Shown: positions 10,167 through 20,378, numbered from the stretch's first letter. The stretch is DNA of 64,000 nt from Silvimonas iriomotensis (GCF_014645535.1 NZ_BMLX01000008.1:62001-126000), one strand, 5' to 3'. The notes: generated by a model not told the origin, from the sequence alone. Program-made: numbers and translations.

Positions 10167-11349
10167 GGCGCACCCCGCGGATCATCTGGCGGTTTTCGAA
10201 GTCGATGCGCATCAGCACGCCCAGCGCCAGCAGGTTGGCCACAATGCCCGACCCACCAAACGACAGCAGCGGCAGGGTCAGGCCCTTGGTCGGCATCAGG
10301 CCCATGTTCACGCCGATATTGATGACCGACTGCACGCCAAACCAGATGCCAATGCCCTGTGCGACCAGCGCTTGATATGCGCGGTCCAGCTTGGCCGCCT
10401 GCACGCCGATCAGGAACGCGCGCAACACCAGGAATGCAAACAGCGCCACCACAAAGGCGACGCCCACAAAACCCAGTTCTTCCGCGATGATCGCCATCAA
10501 GAAGTCGGTATGCGCTTCTGGCAGGTAAGAGAGTTTCTCTACGCTGGCGCCCAGGCCCACGCCGGTCCACTCGCCCCGGCCAAAGGCAATCAGCGAGTGA
10601 CTCAGCTGATAACCCTTGCCGAACGGGTCTTTCCACGGATCAAGGAAACCCAGCACCCGCTGCATACGGTACGGCGAGCTGACCACCAGACCGACAAAGC
10701 CCACGGCCAGCATCACGATCAGGCCGGCAAACAAGCGCCAGTTAAAGCCGCCCAGGAACAACAGGCCCATGGCGATGGCGGTAATCACGGCGAAGGCGCC
10801 GAAGTCAGGCTCCAGCAGCAACAGACCGCCAACCACCAGCATCACGATCATCATGGGCAAAAGGCCCTTGGTGATGCTTTCAACCAGGTTGCCACCCATG
10901 AACGCTGCTTTGCGCACGGTGTAGTCAGCGGCGTACAGCGGCACCACAAACTTCATGATTTCGGACGGCTGCAGGTTGATGACCACCAGGGAGAGCCAGC
11001 GGCGGCTGCCGTTCACTTCACGGCCAATGCCCGGTACCAGCACCACCAATAGCAGCAAGGTGCCCAGAATGAACAGGATTGGCGCGTATTGCTGCCAGGT
11101 TTTGGTCGAGATATTGAATGCGACGAAACCGGCAATCAGTCCGACCACGAGGAAAATCGAGTGGCGGATCAGATAGTAATTGGCGCGGAAACCTACATCC
11201 TTGTCGACTTCTGCCTGAGCGATCGAAGCCGAATACACCATCACCAGGCCGAACGCGAGCAGGATCAGGATCGTCCAGAGGAGGATCTGATCGTACGCGG
11301 CCATAGTCGGCCGGACGCGTTTGAGGGCCTGGTAGAACAACTGTTTCAC
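10159..11349 (-). CDS. ftsW: Peptidoglycan glycosyltransferase FtsW (SEDS family)
   Basis: This polytopic SEDS protein polymerises septal glycan with FtsI. The 396 residues contain about ten hydrophobic segments, the N-terminal [14 protein letters not shown], the [15 protein letters not shown] block, [20 protein letters not shown] and [22 protein letters not shown] chose the GTG at 11349 because GGAGG stands 6 bases upstream and the GTG overlaps the murD stop as GTGA. The open frame continues upstream into murD but has no better site. Confidence 0.95.
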   Translation of the reverse strand: MKQLFYQALKRVRPTMAAYDQILLWTILILLAFGLVMVYSASIAQAEVDKDVGFRANYYLIRHSIFLVVGLIAGFVAFNISTKTWQQYAPILFILGTLLLLVVLVPGIGREVNGSRRWLSLVVINLQPSEIMKFVVPLYAADYTVRKAAFMGGNLVESITKGLLPMMIVMLVVGGLLLLEPDFGAFAVITAIAMGLLFLGGFNWRLFAGLIVMLAVGFVGLVVSSPYRMQRVLGFLDPWKDPFGKGYQLSHSLIAFGRGEWTGVGLGASVEKLSYLPEAHTDFLMAIIAEELGFVGVAFVVALFAFLVLRAFLIGVQAAKLDRAYQALVAQGIGIWFGVQSVINIGVNMGLMPTKGLTLPLLSFGGSGIVANLLALGVLMRIDFENRQMIRGVRHE

Positions 11350-12770
11350 GCCGCACCTCCGGCCAGCGCGTTCACCGCCGCGATGAAGACCTCTGCGCGG
11401 TGGTGATAGTTGCGGAACATATCCAGGCTGGCGCAAGCCGGGGACAACAGCACGGCGTCGCCCGGTTGTGCCATGTTGGCGGCAATGCTCACGGCCATTT
11501 CCAGCGTCGGCACTTGCAGCACCGGCAAGAAGGATTCGTCGTCGTCATCCTCGTCGTCGTCCTCGCCAATGAACGCAGAGGTGGCGTCGTTAAGGACTTC
11601 GGCAATCTGCGGGCCATCACGGCCGATCAGGATCACGGCGCGGCAGATGCGCTCACACGCGGGCACCAGCGGGCGGAAGTCCTGGCCCTTGCCGTCACCA
11701 CCCGCAATCAACACCACCGGCTGGGTCATGCCTTTGAGCGCGGCTTCGGTCGCGCCCACATTGGTGCCTTTGGAGTCATCGTAATAACGCACACCGTCGA
11801 TCTCGGCCACGAACTCGACGCGGTGCGGCAAGCCCTTGAACGCTTTGAGCGCGGCCACCAGCGGGCTGGTGGCGATACCGATCGCCTTGCACAGCGCCAG
11901 CGCAGCCAGCGCGTTGACCGCGTTATGCAGCCCTGCCAGCGGCAGTTCGCAGGCTTTCATCAACTCAAAATCGCCCAGACGCAGGCTGAAGTCGTCGCTC
12001 TGTTCGACCAGACCGTATTCCGCGCCATTACGCGGGGCATCGGCACCAAACCAGACCAGGTCACGGCCAGCCTGGGTCATGCCACGGCACCAGCCGTCTT
12101 CACGGTTCAGCACCATGACGCCCATACCGTTGAACACGCGCGCCTTGGTGGCCGCGTAATCGGCCATGCCGGTGTAGCGGTCCAGATGGTCTTCCGTCAC
12201 GTTCAGCACGGTGGCGGCATCGGCCTGCAGCGAGTACGTGGTTTCCAGCTGGAAGCTGGAGAGTTCCAGTACGAAGACATCCGGCAATGTGCCTTTGGCT
12301 TGCCACTCCAGCAGCGCTTCAAGCACCGGCAGGCCGATATTGCCCGCCACGACGGTGGCCAGACCGGCGGCTTCGCACATCTTGCCGACCATGGTGGTCA
12401 CGGTGGATTTGCCGTTAGACCCGGTAATGGCAACGACTTTGGCCTTGCTGCCTGCCACGACTTGCGCAAACAGTTCCACATCGCCCAGGGCCGGCACGCC
12501 GCGCGCGACGGCAGCGGCCAAGGCCGGGGTGGCCAGCGCCACGCCGGGGCTCATGATCAGGGCGTCGGCATCGGCAAAGGTGGCATCGGTGAATTTGCCC
12601 AGGCGCACGTCAGCGTCTGGCAGCGCAGCTTTGAGCGCGGCCAGATTGCGTGGCGCGTCGCTGGTATCGGCCACGCTGACGCGCGCGCCCTGGTCTTTCA
12701 ACCAGCGCGCGGCGGCCAGCCCGGAATCTCCGAGCCCGACGACGATGCAGTGTTTTCCTTGCCAGGCCAT
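11346..12770 (-). CDS. murD: UDP-N-acetylmuramoylalanine--D-glutamate ligase
   Basis: MurD adds D-glutamate to UDP-MurNAc-L-Ala. Landmarks are [16 protein letters not shown], the ATP loop [30 protein letters not shown], the C-terminal [17 protein letters not shown] and [20 protein letters not shown]. The 474 residues are slightly long because of an acidic run at residues 403-412 (only Glu and Asp) in the C-terminal domain, encoded by a degenerate GAC/GAT/GAA tract at 11535-11564. The insert lies in a surface-loop-like stretch before the conserved SPACAS motif, so the enzyme is probably active. It is coupled to ftsW by a 4-base overlap. Confidence 0.95.
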   Translation of the reverse strand: MAWQGKHCIVVGLGDSGLAAARWLKDQGARVSVADTSDAPRNLAALKAALPDADVRLGKFTDATFADADALIMSPGVALATPALAAAVARGVPALGDVELFAQVVAGSKAKVVAITGSNGKSTVTTMVGKMCEAAGLATVVAGNIGLPVLEALLEWQAKGTLPDVFVLELSSFQLETTYSLQADAATVLNVTEDHLDRYTGMADYAATKARVFNGMGVMVLNREDGWCRGMTQAGRDLVWFGADAPRNGAEYGLVEQSDDFSLRLGDFELMKACELPLAGLHNAVNALAALALCKAIGIATSPLVAALKAFKGLPHRVEFVAEIDGVRYYDDSKGTNVGATEAALKGMTQPVVLIAGGDGKGQDFRPLVPACERICRAVILIGRDGPQIAEVLNDATSAFIGEDDDEDDDDESFLPVLQVPTLEMAVSIAANMAQPGDAVLLSPACASLDMFRNYHHRAEVFIAAVNALAGGAA

Positions 12771-12788
12771 GATCTTGTCCTGTCCCTT

Positions 12789-13874
12789 TTACCGAAGCTT
12801 CAGAGTTGCCAGGCCAGCCATCACCAGCAGCATGGTGATGATCCAGAAGCGCACGACGACCTGCGTCTCTTTCCAGCCCTTGAGTTCATAGTGGTGATGC
12901 AGCGGCGCCATACGGAACACGCGCTTGCCGGTCAGCTTGAAGCTGGCCACCTGGATCATCACCGAGAGTGCTTCCACCACGAACACGCCGCCCATGATCA
13001 GCAGCACGATTTCCTGGCGCACGATCACGGCCACGGTGCCAAGGCCCGCGCCCAGCGCCAGCGCGCCGACGTCGCCCATGAACACTTCTGCCGGATAGGC
13101 GTTAAACCACAAGAACCCGAGACCCGCGCCAGCCATGGCGGCACAGAAAATCACCAGTTCGCCCGCGCCCGGTACATGCGGAATGCCCAGGTATTTGCTG
13201 AACACCGCGTTACCGGCCACATAGGCAAAAATGCAGAACGCGCCAGAGACAAACACGGTCGGCATGATCGCCAGGCCATCAAGGCCATCCGTGAGGTTCA
13301 CCGCGTTGGATGTCCCGACAATCACGAAATACGTGAGAATGCAGAAACCGATCGCCCCGAACGGGTAGAGGATTTCCTTGTAGAACGGGATGATGAAACC
13401 GGTGTGCGACGGCAACTGGCCGGCGTTCACAAGGAACAACCCGGCGCCGATGGCGATCACCGACTGGCCAATCATCTTGGCGCGCGCCGACAAACCCTTG
13501 GGGTTCTTCAGCGCCACTTTCTTGTAGTCATCAATAAAGCCGATCACGCCGGTGGCCAGCGTCACGATCAGCGTCAGCCAGACATACTTGTTGTTCAGCT
13601 CGCCCCACAGCAGCGTAGTGATACCGATCGACAGCAGAATCAGGGTGCCGCCCATGGTCGGCGTGCCGGCCTTGACGAGGTGCGTCTGCGGGCCGTCATT
13701 ACGCACGGCCTGGCCGACCTTCATTTCGGTCAGCTTGCGGATGACCCACGGGCCGAGCATCCAGGAAATGCCCAGCGAGGTAATCATGGCCAGCACCGCG
13801 CGCAACGTGATGTAGTTGAACACGTTGAAAGCGCGGATCGATTCGCCCAGCCATTGAGTCAGCAGCAGCAACAT
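12789..13874 (-). CDS. mraY: Phospho-N-acetylmuramoyl-pentapeptide transferase
   Basis: MraY transfers phospho-MurNAc-pentapeptide to undecaprenyl phosphate to form lipid I. The 361-residue, ten-helix protein shows [13 protein letters not shown], the catalytic aspartates in [33 protein letters not shown], and [18 protein letters not shown], followed by the histidine-rich [12 protein letters not shown]. It lies 3 bases after murF and 18 before murD, with no room for separate promoters. Confidence 0.98.
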   Translation of the reverse strand: MLLLLTQWLGESIRAFNVFNYITLRAVLAMITSLGISWMLGPWVIRKLTEMKVGQAVRNDGPQTHLVKAGTPTMGGTLILLSIGITTLLWGELNNKYVWLTLIVTLATGVIGFIDDYKKVALKNPKGLSARAKMIGQSVIAIGAGLFLVNAGQLPSHTGFIIPFYKEILYPFGAIGFCILTYFVIVGTSNAVNLTDGLDGLAIMPTVFVSGAFCIFAYVAGNAVFSKYLGIPHVPGAGELVIFCAAMAGAGLGFLWFNAYPAEVFMGDVGALALGAGLGTVAVIVRQEIVLLIMGGVFVVEALSVMIQVASFKLTGKRVFRMAPLHHHYELKGWKETQVVVRFWIITMLLVMAGLATLKLR

Positions 13875-13877
13875 GGG

Positions 13878-15248
13878 TCAGGCATCCTTTTTATTGTTGT
13901 TATCGCCTTGCAGCGCTTTGACCACGCGCTCCATCTGCATAAAGCGCGAGCCTTTCACCAGCACAATGCTGTCTGGCGTGACGGCTTTATTCAGTGCGGC
14001 CAGCAGGTCTTCCAGGCTGGCGTAATGCGTGCTGCCATAGGTCGCAGCGGCGTGGGCCATATCGGTACCCAGCGTGAACAGCTGTTGTACGCCCTTGTCT
14101 TTGGCGTACTGGCCGATCTCGATGTGGCGTTCAACTTTCTCCGTACCCACTTCACCCATATCGCCCAGCACCAGTACAGAGGGCTTGCCGCTGGCGGCAG
14201 CCATGCCGGTCAGTACGTCGATGGCGGCGCGCATGGAATCCGGGTTGGCGTTGTAGGTGTCGTCGATCAGCACCGCACCATTGGCGGCGGTTTTGCGCTC
14301 CAGCCGGCCTTTCACACCTTTGTAGCTAGCCAGGCCCGCAGCGATCTCTTCCACCGTCAGGCCGACGGCCGAGGTGGCAGCGGCAGCGGCCAGCGCGTTG
14401 CGGACGTTGTGCAGGCCCGGCACCGGCAGCAGTACGTGCGTTTCATCAATGCCGGCGCCCAGGATGAACTGGCTGCCTTCGTCGGTTTCGCGCACTTCGC
14501 GGGCGTGGACTTCGGCCGACTTCAGACCAAAGCTGATCTGGCGCTTGCCCATGGCCAGTTGACTCCACAACTCGGCATGCGGGTCATCGGCGTTGATCAC
14601 GGCAGTGCCGCCATCCTTGAGGCCACCAAAGATTTCGCCCTTGGCACGCGCCACGCCTTCCACCGAGCCCAGCGCTTCCAGGTGGGCGCGCAGCGCGTTG
14701 TTCACCAGCGCCACATCCGGGCTGGCCAGATGGGTCAGATAGTCGATCTCGCCAAAATGGTTCATGCCCATTTCAACCACGGCGTAGCGGTGTTCCGGCT
14801 TCAGGCCGAACAGCGTCAGCGGCACACCAATGTGGTTGTTCAGGTTGCCGCGCGTGGCCAGCACGGCATCGGCACCGGCGTAATGCGCCAGTACGGTGGC
14901 GATCATCTCTTTGACCGTGGTCTTGCCATTGCTCCCGGTCACGGCGATCACTTTCAGATCGGTCATGCGGTTGCGCCAGAACGCGGCCAGCTGGCCCAGT
15001 GCGGTCAGGGTATCGGGCACGACAATGGTCGTGCCGGGCAGGTCACGCTCAACCAGCACGGCCACTGCGCCTTGTTCCAGCGCGGCGGCAGCGTGGTCGT
15101 GGCCATCAAAGCGCTCGCCTTTGAGCGCTACAAACAGATCGCCCGGCTTGATATCACGGCTGTCGGTACTGACGCGCGTGAACACCAGGTCCGCATCGCC
15201 CGTGAGCGTTGCGTTGAGGGCCAGCGCAGCTTCGCGCAGGGTGAGCAT
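13878..15248 (-). CDS. murF: UDP-MurNAc-tripeptide--D-alanyl-D-alanine ligase
   Basis: MurF adds the D-Ala-D-Ala dipeptide made by Ddl. The 456-residue protein has the substrate-domain motif VSTDSRDIKPGDLFVALKG, the ATP loop VIAVTGSNGKTTVKEMIA, the EMGMNHFGEIDYL segment, and DDTYNANPDSMRAAID typical of MurF. The start ATG overlaps the murE stop. The last residues are polar and lysine-rich. Order and coupling match the standard dcw cluster. Confidence 0.97.
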   Translation of the reverse strand: MLTLREAALALNATLTGDADLVFTRVSTDSRDIKPGDLFVALKGERFDGHDHAAAALEQGAVAVLVERDLPGTTIVVPDTLTALGQLAAFWRNRMTDLKVIAVTGSNGKTTVKEMIATVLAHYAGADAVLATRGNLNNHIGVPLTLFGLKPEHRYAVVEMGMNHFGEIDYLTHLASPDVALVNNALRAHLEALGSVEGVARAKGEIFGGLKDGGTAVINADDPHAELWSQLAMGKRQISFGLKSAEVHAREVRETDEGSQFILGAGIDETHVLLPVPGLHNVRNALAAAAATSAVGLTVEEIAAGLASYKGVKGRLERKTAANGAVLIDDTYNANPDSMRAAIDVLTGMAAASGKPSVLVLGDMGEVGTEKVERHIEIGQYAKDKGVQQLFTLGTDMAHAAATYGSTHYASLEDLLAALNKAVTPDSIVLVKGSRFMQMERVVKALQGDNNNKKDA

Positions 15249-16729
15249 TATTGCGACTTCCTTTGCAGTGCAGCGCGCGCCTCTTCGACATCGTCGAAGT
15301 GATGGCGTACGCCGTTGATTTCCTGATACGTCTCGTGGCCTTTGCCGGCAATCAGCACCACGTCGTCCGGCCCGGCCAGATCAATGGTGTCTTCGATGGC
15401 ATGGCGGCGGTCCACGCTGATGGCGTAGTTGTGATCGCCCAGGCCATAAACGCCTTCCACGCCCTTGACGATGTCTTCAATGATCTTTTGCGGGCTTTCC
15501 GAACGCGGGTTGTCGCTGGTGATGATGACGTTGTCCGCCAGATCACAGGCGATCTTGCCCATGATGGGGCGCTTGCCCGGATCACGGTCGCCGCCACAGC
15601 CAAACACGCAATAGAGGCGCTTGCCTTCCGGCATGGCGTCACGCAGGGTGGAGAGCGCTTTTTCCAGCGCATCCGGCGTGTGGGCGTAATCAACCACCAC
15701 CAGCGGCTGCTTGCCACCGCCAAGGCGCTGCATGCGGCCACCGGCGGGCTTGATCTGGCCCAGCACGCGGGCAGCATCGGCCAGCGGTACACCGGCGGAC
15801 AACAACACGCCCAGCGTCGCCAGCAGGTTGTAGACGTTGAACCGGCCGATCAGCTCGCTCACCACGCTGCAACGGCCTTGCGGAGTGTCGATTTCCAGAG
15901 CCAGCCCGGCCAGCGAGGCATGCACTGCCACGGCGCGGATATCGCCCTGGTCGATGCCATAGGTGATGACGTTTTTCGCCGTGGTTTCGTCGGCCAGCTT
16001 GCGACCGAACTCGTCATCAACATTGATGACGGCGTGCTTGAGGCCTTCCCACGCAAACAGGCGCGCTTTCTCGGCGCCGTAGGCGTCCATCGAACCGTGG
16101 TAATCCAGGTGATCGCGGGTCAGATTGGTGAAGACGGCGGTGTCAAAGGCCACGCCATGCACCCGCGCCTGGGCCAGCCCGTGTGACGAGACTTCCATGG
16201 CGACATGGCTGGCGCCTTCATCACGGAAACGGGTCAGCCATTGCTGCACGGCAACCGGGTCCAGCGTGGTGTGGGTCGACGGTTCCAGCGCGCCCCACAG
16301 GCCGTTGCCCATGGTGCCCAGCACAGCCGTCTTGTGGCCCAGCAGGCTGAACGCCTGGCCCAGCCAGTGCGCGATAGAGGTCTTGCCATTGGTGCCGGTG
16401 ACGCCGGCCACAAACAGCGTATGCGACGGATCGCCCAGCAGGTGCGAGGCCACAATGCCCGCCTGCGCACGCAATTGCGGGATCGCCAGGTTGGGCACGG
16501 TCCATTCGGCTTGCCAGGTAAAACCTTCTGCTTCCCACAACACGGCGGCGGCGGCGGCGGCGATCGCCTTATCTATATAGGTGCGGCCATCGGCGTATTC
16601 GCCCTGGAACGCCAGGAACACATCACCCGCCCCGACAAGGCGGCTGTCGGCGCGCACAGGCCGACCGGCTGCGATGGCATCAATGGCAGCCAGGTCCAGC
16701 GGTGGAAGAGTCCAGGTTTGCGGCTTCAT
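15248..16729 (-). CDS. murE: UDP-MurNAc-L-alanyl-D-glutamate--2,6-diaminopimelate ligase
   Basis: MurE adds the third stem-peptide residue. The 493-residue protein carries RADSRLVGAGDVFLAFQG, the ATP loop GVTGTNGKTSIAHWLG, TNLTRDHLDYHGSMDAYG, and DNPRSE in the C-terminal domain. The DNPR motif is the known determinant for meso-diaminopimelate rather than lysine. I place the start at ATG 16729 (AAGGGAA upstream); the open frame runs 53 codons further into ftsI but those residues do not resemble MurE. It begins 1 base beyond the ftsI stop codon. Confidence 0.97.
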   Translation of the reverse strand: MKPQTWTLPPLDLAAIDAIAAGRPVRADSRLVGAGDVFLAFQGEYADGRTYIDKAIAAAAAAVLWEAEGFTWQAEWTVPNLAIPQLRAQAGIVASHLLGDPSHTLFVAGVTGTNGKTSIAHWLGQAFSLLGHKTAVLGTMGNGLWGALEPSTHTTLDPVAVQQWLTRFRDEGASHVAMEVSSHGLAQARVHGVAFDTAVFTNLTRDHLDYHGSMDAYGAEKARLFAWEGLKHAVINVDDEFGRKLADETTAKNVITYGIDQGDIRAVAVHASLAGLALEIDTPQGRCSVVSELIGRFNVYNLLATLGVLLSAGVPLADAARVLGQIKPAGGRMQRLGGGKQPLVVVDYAHTPDALEKALSTLRDAMPEGKRLYCVFGCGGDRDPGKRPIMGKIACDLADNVIITSDNPRSESPQKIIEDIVKGVEGVYGLGDHNYAISVDRRHAIEDTIDLAGPDDVVLIAGKGHETYQEINGVRHHFDDVEEARAALQRKSQ

Positions 16730-16730
16730 G

Positions 16731-18572
16731 TTATTCCCTTGCGTCCGACTCATCGGGCGCGGGCAGAAGGATGTTGTCGGTCGGCGCATCGGGCGGTACG
16801 CCCAGCAAGCGCAGACTGCCGGCCATGACGTTACTGAACACGGGGCCCGCAACGGAGCCACCAAAATGTTTGCCGCCCTGCGGATCATCGATCATCACGG
16901 CAATAATCAAACGGGGGTCAGATGCTGGGGCCATACCGATAAACGACGCAATGTACTTGTTTACATACACGCCGTTTTCCAGCTTGTGCGATGTCCCGGT
17001 CTTGCCCGCCACGCGATAACCCACGACTCGCGCAGCCACACCGGTACCGCCAGGCTGCACCACGCTTTCCATCATGTCGCGCATCTGCTGGGCGCTTTGC
17101 GGGCTGATCACCTGCTTGCCCGGCATGGGCGCAACCAGCTTGGTAAAAGTGATCGGATGAATCTGGCCGTTATCGGCAAACATCTGATAGGCACGCGCCA
17201 TCTGCATCAGGCTAACGGAAATACCGTTGCCGAACGCCATGGTGGCCTGCTCGATGGGGCGCCAGTTTTTCCAGTTGCGCAAAATACCGCCGGCTTCACC
17301 CGGGAAACCACTGTGCGGCACTTCGCCAAAACCGGCGTTGTGATAGGCGTTCCACATGTATTCACGCGGCATCATCAGCGAGATGCGGGCCGCACCGACG
17401 TTGGACGATTGCTGGATCACCTGCGCAATCGACAACACACCGCCATGGTGGGTGTCGTGAATGGTGGCCGGGCCGATCGACATGGTGCCGTTAAAGGTAT
17501 CGACCTTGCTGGTCGGCGTGATCTTGCCCGAATCCATCACGGCAGAAATCGTGATCGGCTTCATGACCGAACCGGGTTCATAGATATCGGTCAGCGCGCG
17601 GTTACGGCGGGCGGCCGGATCAATACGGGCACGGCTGTTGGGGTTGTACGACGGCGCATTGGCCAGCGCCAGCACTTCGCCGGTGTGGGCGTCCAGCACC
17701 ACAATGCCGCCACCGACGGCCTTGTTGGCTTCGACTGCTGCTTTCAGTTCGCGGTAGGCCAGATACTGGATGCGCTTGTCGATCGACAATGTCAGCGTTT
17801 CGCCATCACGCGGTGGCACGATGGTGGAGATGTCTTCCACAATGTAACCACGACGGTCGCGGATCACGGTACGGCTACCCGGCTTGCCGGCCAGCATGCC
17901 ATCACGGGTCAGCTCGAAACCTTCCTGGCCTTTACCATCAATATTGGTAAAGCCAATGATATGCGCCATCACTTCCCCGGCGGGGTAGTAACGGCGGTAT
18001 TCGGTTTGCGCATAAACGCCCGGCACGTTCAGCGCCAGCACCGTCTTGGCATCCGCCGGCGCCATGCCGCGCTTGAGCCAGACAAAGTCAGGGCGGATAT
18101 CATCGCCGTTTGCGTTTTTCTTGCTGGCGGCGGTGATCTTGCTGAGGATATCGGCCGGGCTCATCCCCAGGGCCTTGGCCAGCGAGGCGACTTCATCGCG
18201 CGAGACCGGCACCGGGTCTTTTTCGTTGGCCGGCTCCCAGTCGTCATCGCGCTTCTGGCCTGGCGGCAGCAGTGTCATGCCGCGCGGGCTGCACCAGATC
18301 GACTGTACCGGGGTGGAGATCGCCAGCGGATCGCCGTTGCGGTCGGTGATCATGCCGCGGTTGGCTTCCAGCTTGAGCGTACGGGTATAGCGTGCGTCGC
18401 CCTGGCTTTGCAGGAAGGACTCGTTGAACGCTTGCAGCCACAGGCCCCGGGCCAGCAAGGTCAGGAACAACAGCATCAACACGGTGACAATGGCCCAGAC
18501 CCGCCAGCGCTCAAGCTTGAGCACGTGGACGTAGCGCTGGTGCGGACGCACTGAAGAAATACGCGCGTTCAT
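16731..18572 (-). CDS. ftsI: Peptidoglycan D,D-transpeptidase FtsI (PBP3)
   Basis: FtsI is the septal class B penicillin-binding protein. The 613 residues contain a cytoplasmic tail, one transmembrane helix (about residues 26-45), the PBP dimer domain with RGMITDRNGDPLA, and the transpeptidase domain with the three active-site motifs: SVMK within YEPGSVMKP (catalytic Ser, about residue 330), SSN within QQSSNVGAA, and KTG within AGKTGTSHK. The final 20 residues are acidic. The ATG overlaps the ftsL stop by 4 bases. Confidence 0.97.
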   Translation of the reverse strand: MNARISSVRPHQRYVHVLKLERWRVWAIVTVLMLLFLTLLARGLWLQAFNESFLQSQGDARYTRTLKLEANRGMITDRNGDPLAISTPVQSIWCSPRGMTLLPPGQKRDDDWEPANEKDPVPVSRDEVASLAKALGMSPADILSKITAASKKNANGDDIRPDFVWLKRGMAPADAKTVLALNVPGVYAQTEYRRYYPAGEVMAHIIGFTNIDGKGQEGFELTRDGMLAGKPGSRTVIRDRRGYIVEDISTIVPPRDGETLTLSIDKRIQYLAYRELKAAVEANKAVGGGIVVLDAHTGEVLALANAPSYNPNSRARIDPAARRNRALTDIYEPGSVMKPITISAVMDSGKITPTSKVDTFNGTMSIGPATIHDTHHGGVLSIAQVIQQSSNVGAARISLMMPREYMWNAYHNAGFGEVPHSGFPGEAGGILRNWKNWRPIEQATMAFGNGISVSLMQMARAYQMFADNGQIHPITFTKLVAPMPGKQVISPQSAQQMRDMMESVVQPGGTGVAARVVGYRVAGKTGTSHKLENGVYVNKYIASFIGMAPASDPRLIIAVMIDDPQGGKHFGGSVAGPVFSNVMAGSLRLLGVPPDAPTDNILLPAPDESDARE

Positions 18573-18877
18573 TGTTTCAGGTCCGCTTTGGTGGCCACGC
18601 GGCCGACGGCAACGCCGTCCGGGCCGACGACCTGGGTGCGGGCCGAGCCAGGCATCTGCATGCCAAGACGCTGGGTGGCCTCAGACTCGATCCGCGAATG
18701 CATGGCCCAGGTGCTTTCTTCCAGCTGCAACTGACCCCATTCCACGTCGAGCTGACGTGCAACCTCTTGTTCTTTCTGCAGTTCTCCGTACGCTTTACGC
18801 GCGCGGTGCTGGCTGGTGACGACGGACAATGCACACACAATGGCGAGGGCCAATAAAAACAGATTGAGGCGGATCAC
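18569..18877 (-). CDS. ftsL: Cell division protein FtsL
   Basis: This small bitopic protein forms the FtsQLB complex. The 102 residues have an N-terminal transmembrane helix ([20 protein letters not shown]) and a periplasmic leucine-zipper-like coiled coil ([24 protein letters not shown]), followed by a terminal RLGMQMPG block typical of FtsL. The start is GTG, overlapping the rsmH stop as GTGA. Sequence conservation in this family is low, but position and topology settle the call. Confidence 0.9.
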   Translation of the reverse strand: MIRLNLFLLALAIVCALSVVTSQHRARKAYGELQKEQEVARQLDVEWGQLQLEESTWAMHSRIESEATQRLGMQMPGSARTQVVGPDGVAVGRVATKADLKQ

Positions 18878-19803
18878 AGCGCCGCCTCCGTTCTTTCTGC
18901 CACCCGCAGGATCGCACTTCTGGCCCTGGGGTTTTCCGCCACCTCTGTCTCACTGGCGCGGACGGGTTTGCCAATGATCTTGAGTGGTGGCACCGGCATC
19001 TCTGACGCCCTGAGCGGCAGTCTGTCCGGCATGTGTGATTTTGACGCATGCTGCATGAATTGTTTGACGATCCGGTCTTCCAGCGAATGAAAGGCAATGA
19101 TCGACAAACGCCCGCCCGGTTTCAGGCGCGAAAGCGCCTGCGGCAGGATCAGCGAGAGCTCTTCAAGCTCCCGATTAATGAAAATCCGTACAGCCTGGAA
19201 GGTACGCGTCGCCGGGTCCTGGCCCGGCTCACGGGTACGGACGGCTTTTGCCACGAGCGCGGCAAGTTGCCGTGTACTCGTGAGGGGCTGCTCGCCCCGA
19301 CCCGCAACAATCGCTGCTGCAACCTGTTTAGCAAACCGCTCTTCGCCATAGTCACGTATCACCTCGGCAATGTCTTTTACATCTGCAGTGTTCAGCCACT
19401 CGGCAGCAGTCATGCCGCGGGTGGTGTCCATGCGCATATCCAATGGCGCGTCGAAGCGGAAACTGAAGCCGCGACTGCCATCGTCCAGTTGGGGGGAAGA
19501 AACACCCAGATCCAGCAGCACACCATCGACTTTTTCCACGCCCAGCTTGTCCAGCGACTGCGCCAGTTGCGCAAAGCCGTCATGAACAATGGTGAAACGC
19601 GGATCGGTGATGGTGGCGGCCTCGGCAATGGCCTGCGGGTCTTTGTCGAACGCGATCAGGCGTCCGCCCGCACCCAGTTGCGAGAGAATGTGGCGGCTGT
19701 GACCGCCGCGGCCAAAGGTGCCGTCGACATAGATGCCGTCGGCTTGCAGATGGAGACCCTGGACCGCTTCGTCGAGCAAGACCGTGCGATGGATAAAACT
19801 CAC
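18874..19803 (-). CDS. rsmH: 16S rRNA (cytosine(1402)-N(4))-methyltransferase
   Basis: RsmH (MraW) methylates N4 of C1402 in 16S rRNA using S-adenosylmethionine. The 309-residue protein contains [13 protein letters not shown], the SAM site [38 protein letters not shown], and [15 protein letters not shown] with the late [14 protein letters not shown] motif. It starts at GTG inside the mraZ stop (GTGA). This is the normal second gene of the mra operon. Confidence 0.97.
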   Translation of the reverse strand: MSFIHRTVLLDEAVQGLHLQADGIYVDGTFGRGGHSRHILSQLGAGGRLIAFDKDPQAIAEAATITDPRFTIVHDGFAQLAQSLDKLGVEKVDGVLLDLGVSSPQLDDGSRGFSFRFDAPLDMRMDTTRGMTAAEWLNTADVKDIAEVIRDYGEERFAKQVAAAIVAGRGEQPLTSTRQLAALVAKAVRTREPGQDPATRTFQAVRIFINRELEELSLILPQALSRLKPGGRLSIIAFHSLEDRIVKQFMQHASKSHMPDRLPLRASEMPVPPLKIIGKPVRASETEVAENPRARSAILRVAERTEAAL

Positions 19804-20237
19804 AGCACGATACCCTGCATTTGCTGGGCCAGTTCTGCCGGGTCAATGGCCAGTACGGACGCAGTTTGTGCGCCCCACTTGACGTCATCCCACAGCTCGA
19901 ACTTGTTGCCCATGCCCACCAGTGCGACTTCCTTGTCCAGGCCGGCGATCTGACGCAGGCGTGGAGGGATCAGCACGCGACCGGCGCTATCCATTTCGAT
20001 TTCTTCAGCGTGCCCGACAATCACGCGGCGAATGGCCACCTGCGCGCCGGACAGCTGGTTGAGCTTGTCACGCACGGGAATCCAGTCGGGTTCGGGATAC
20101 ACCAGCAGACAGCCCGCCGGTTCAACGGTAATGACCAGTTTGCCGGCGCAATGGGCGGACAGCAGCTCGCGATGTCTGGCCGGAATCGCCAAACGCCCTT
20201 TGCTGTCGAGATTAAGAGTTGCTACGCCGCCGAACAT
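19800..20237 (-). CDS. mraZ: Transcriptional regulator MraZ
   Basis: MraZ is an AbrB-fold DNA-binding protein that represses its own dcw operon. The 145-residue protein has two SpoVT/AbrB-like repeats: [19 protein letters not shown] near the start and [20 protein letters not shown] in the middle, each with the DxxGR signature. It is the first gene of the cluster. The repeated GTGGG boxes at 20275-20307 are its expected operator, so autoregulation is directly suggested by the sequence. Confidence 0.97.
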   Translation of the reverse strand: MFGGVATLNLDSKGRLAIPARHRELLSAHCAGKLVITVEPAGCLLVYPEPDWIPVRDKLNQLSGAQVAIRRVIVGHAEEIEMDSAGRVLIPPRLRQIAGLDKEVALVGMGNKFELWDDVKWGAQTASVLAIDPAELAQQMQGIVL

Positions 20238-20274
20238 TGCCCGAGTTTTCCTGGTGAATTCTGGGTAAAAAGGA

Positions 20275-20307
20275 CACTTTCACCCACTTTCTCCCACTTC
20301 GCCCCAC
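20275..20307 (-). promoter_or_regulatory. MraZ-box operator (three GTGGG repeats plus a partial fourth)
   Basis: On the minus strand three copies of GTGGGN(2) start exactly 10 bases apart (20307, 20297, 20287), each followed by GAA or AAA, and a fourth partial copy GTG stands at 20277. Direct GTGGG repeats with a 10-base period upstream of mraZ are the known MraZ recognition pattern. They lie 38-70 bases before the mraZ start, overlapping the predicted transcription start, as expected for repression. Confidence 0.85.
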
Positions 20308-20334
20308 TATAGAGCAAAAAAAAACGCGCCACAA
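20306..20334 (-). promoter_or_regulatory. Predicted promoter of the mra/dcw operon
   Basis: On the minus strand TTGTGG (20329-20334) and TATAGT (20306-20311) are separated by 17 bases. The -10 hexamer directly abuts the first MraZ box. The spacer is almost pure T because it is also the T-run of a terminator-like hairpin. The -35 match is only moderate. Confidence 0.6.
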
Positions 20335-20341
20335 GGGGCGC
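20316..20341 (-). terminator. Terminator-like hairpin overlapping the mra promoter
   Basis: On the minus strand GCGCC, a 6-base loop, GGCGC, then G and nine T residues form a small rho-independent-terminator shape. It would stop minus-strand transcription entering from the right, yet no minus-strand gene lies there. The -35 box of the mra promoter is inside the hairpin. The stem is short, so efficiency is doubtful. Confidence 0.5.
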
Positions 20342-20350
20342 CTGGCTATT

Positions 20351-20378
20351 TTTCCGTTTCTATACAATCACTTATAAT
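20351..20378 (+). promoter_or_regulatory. Possible promoter for the 59-residue protein and msrP
   Basis: A perfect TATAAT stands at 20373-20378, preceded 16 bases upstream by TTTCCG, a weak -35. Downstream, before the first gene, lie two direct copies of CATTAAGT (20412-20419 and 20453-20460) with an inverted ACTTAA (20440-20445) between them, a possible operator. It is divergent from the mra promoter. Confidence 0.4.

Noticed and set aside
11400-15302. 1300-codon plus-strand frame opposite murD, mraY and murF
   Set aside because: It is antisense to three well-supported enzymes, is rich in His, Gln and Arg as expected from the mirror of GC-rich codons, and has no recognisable domain.
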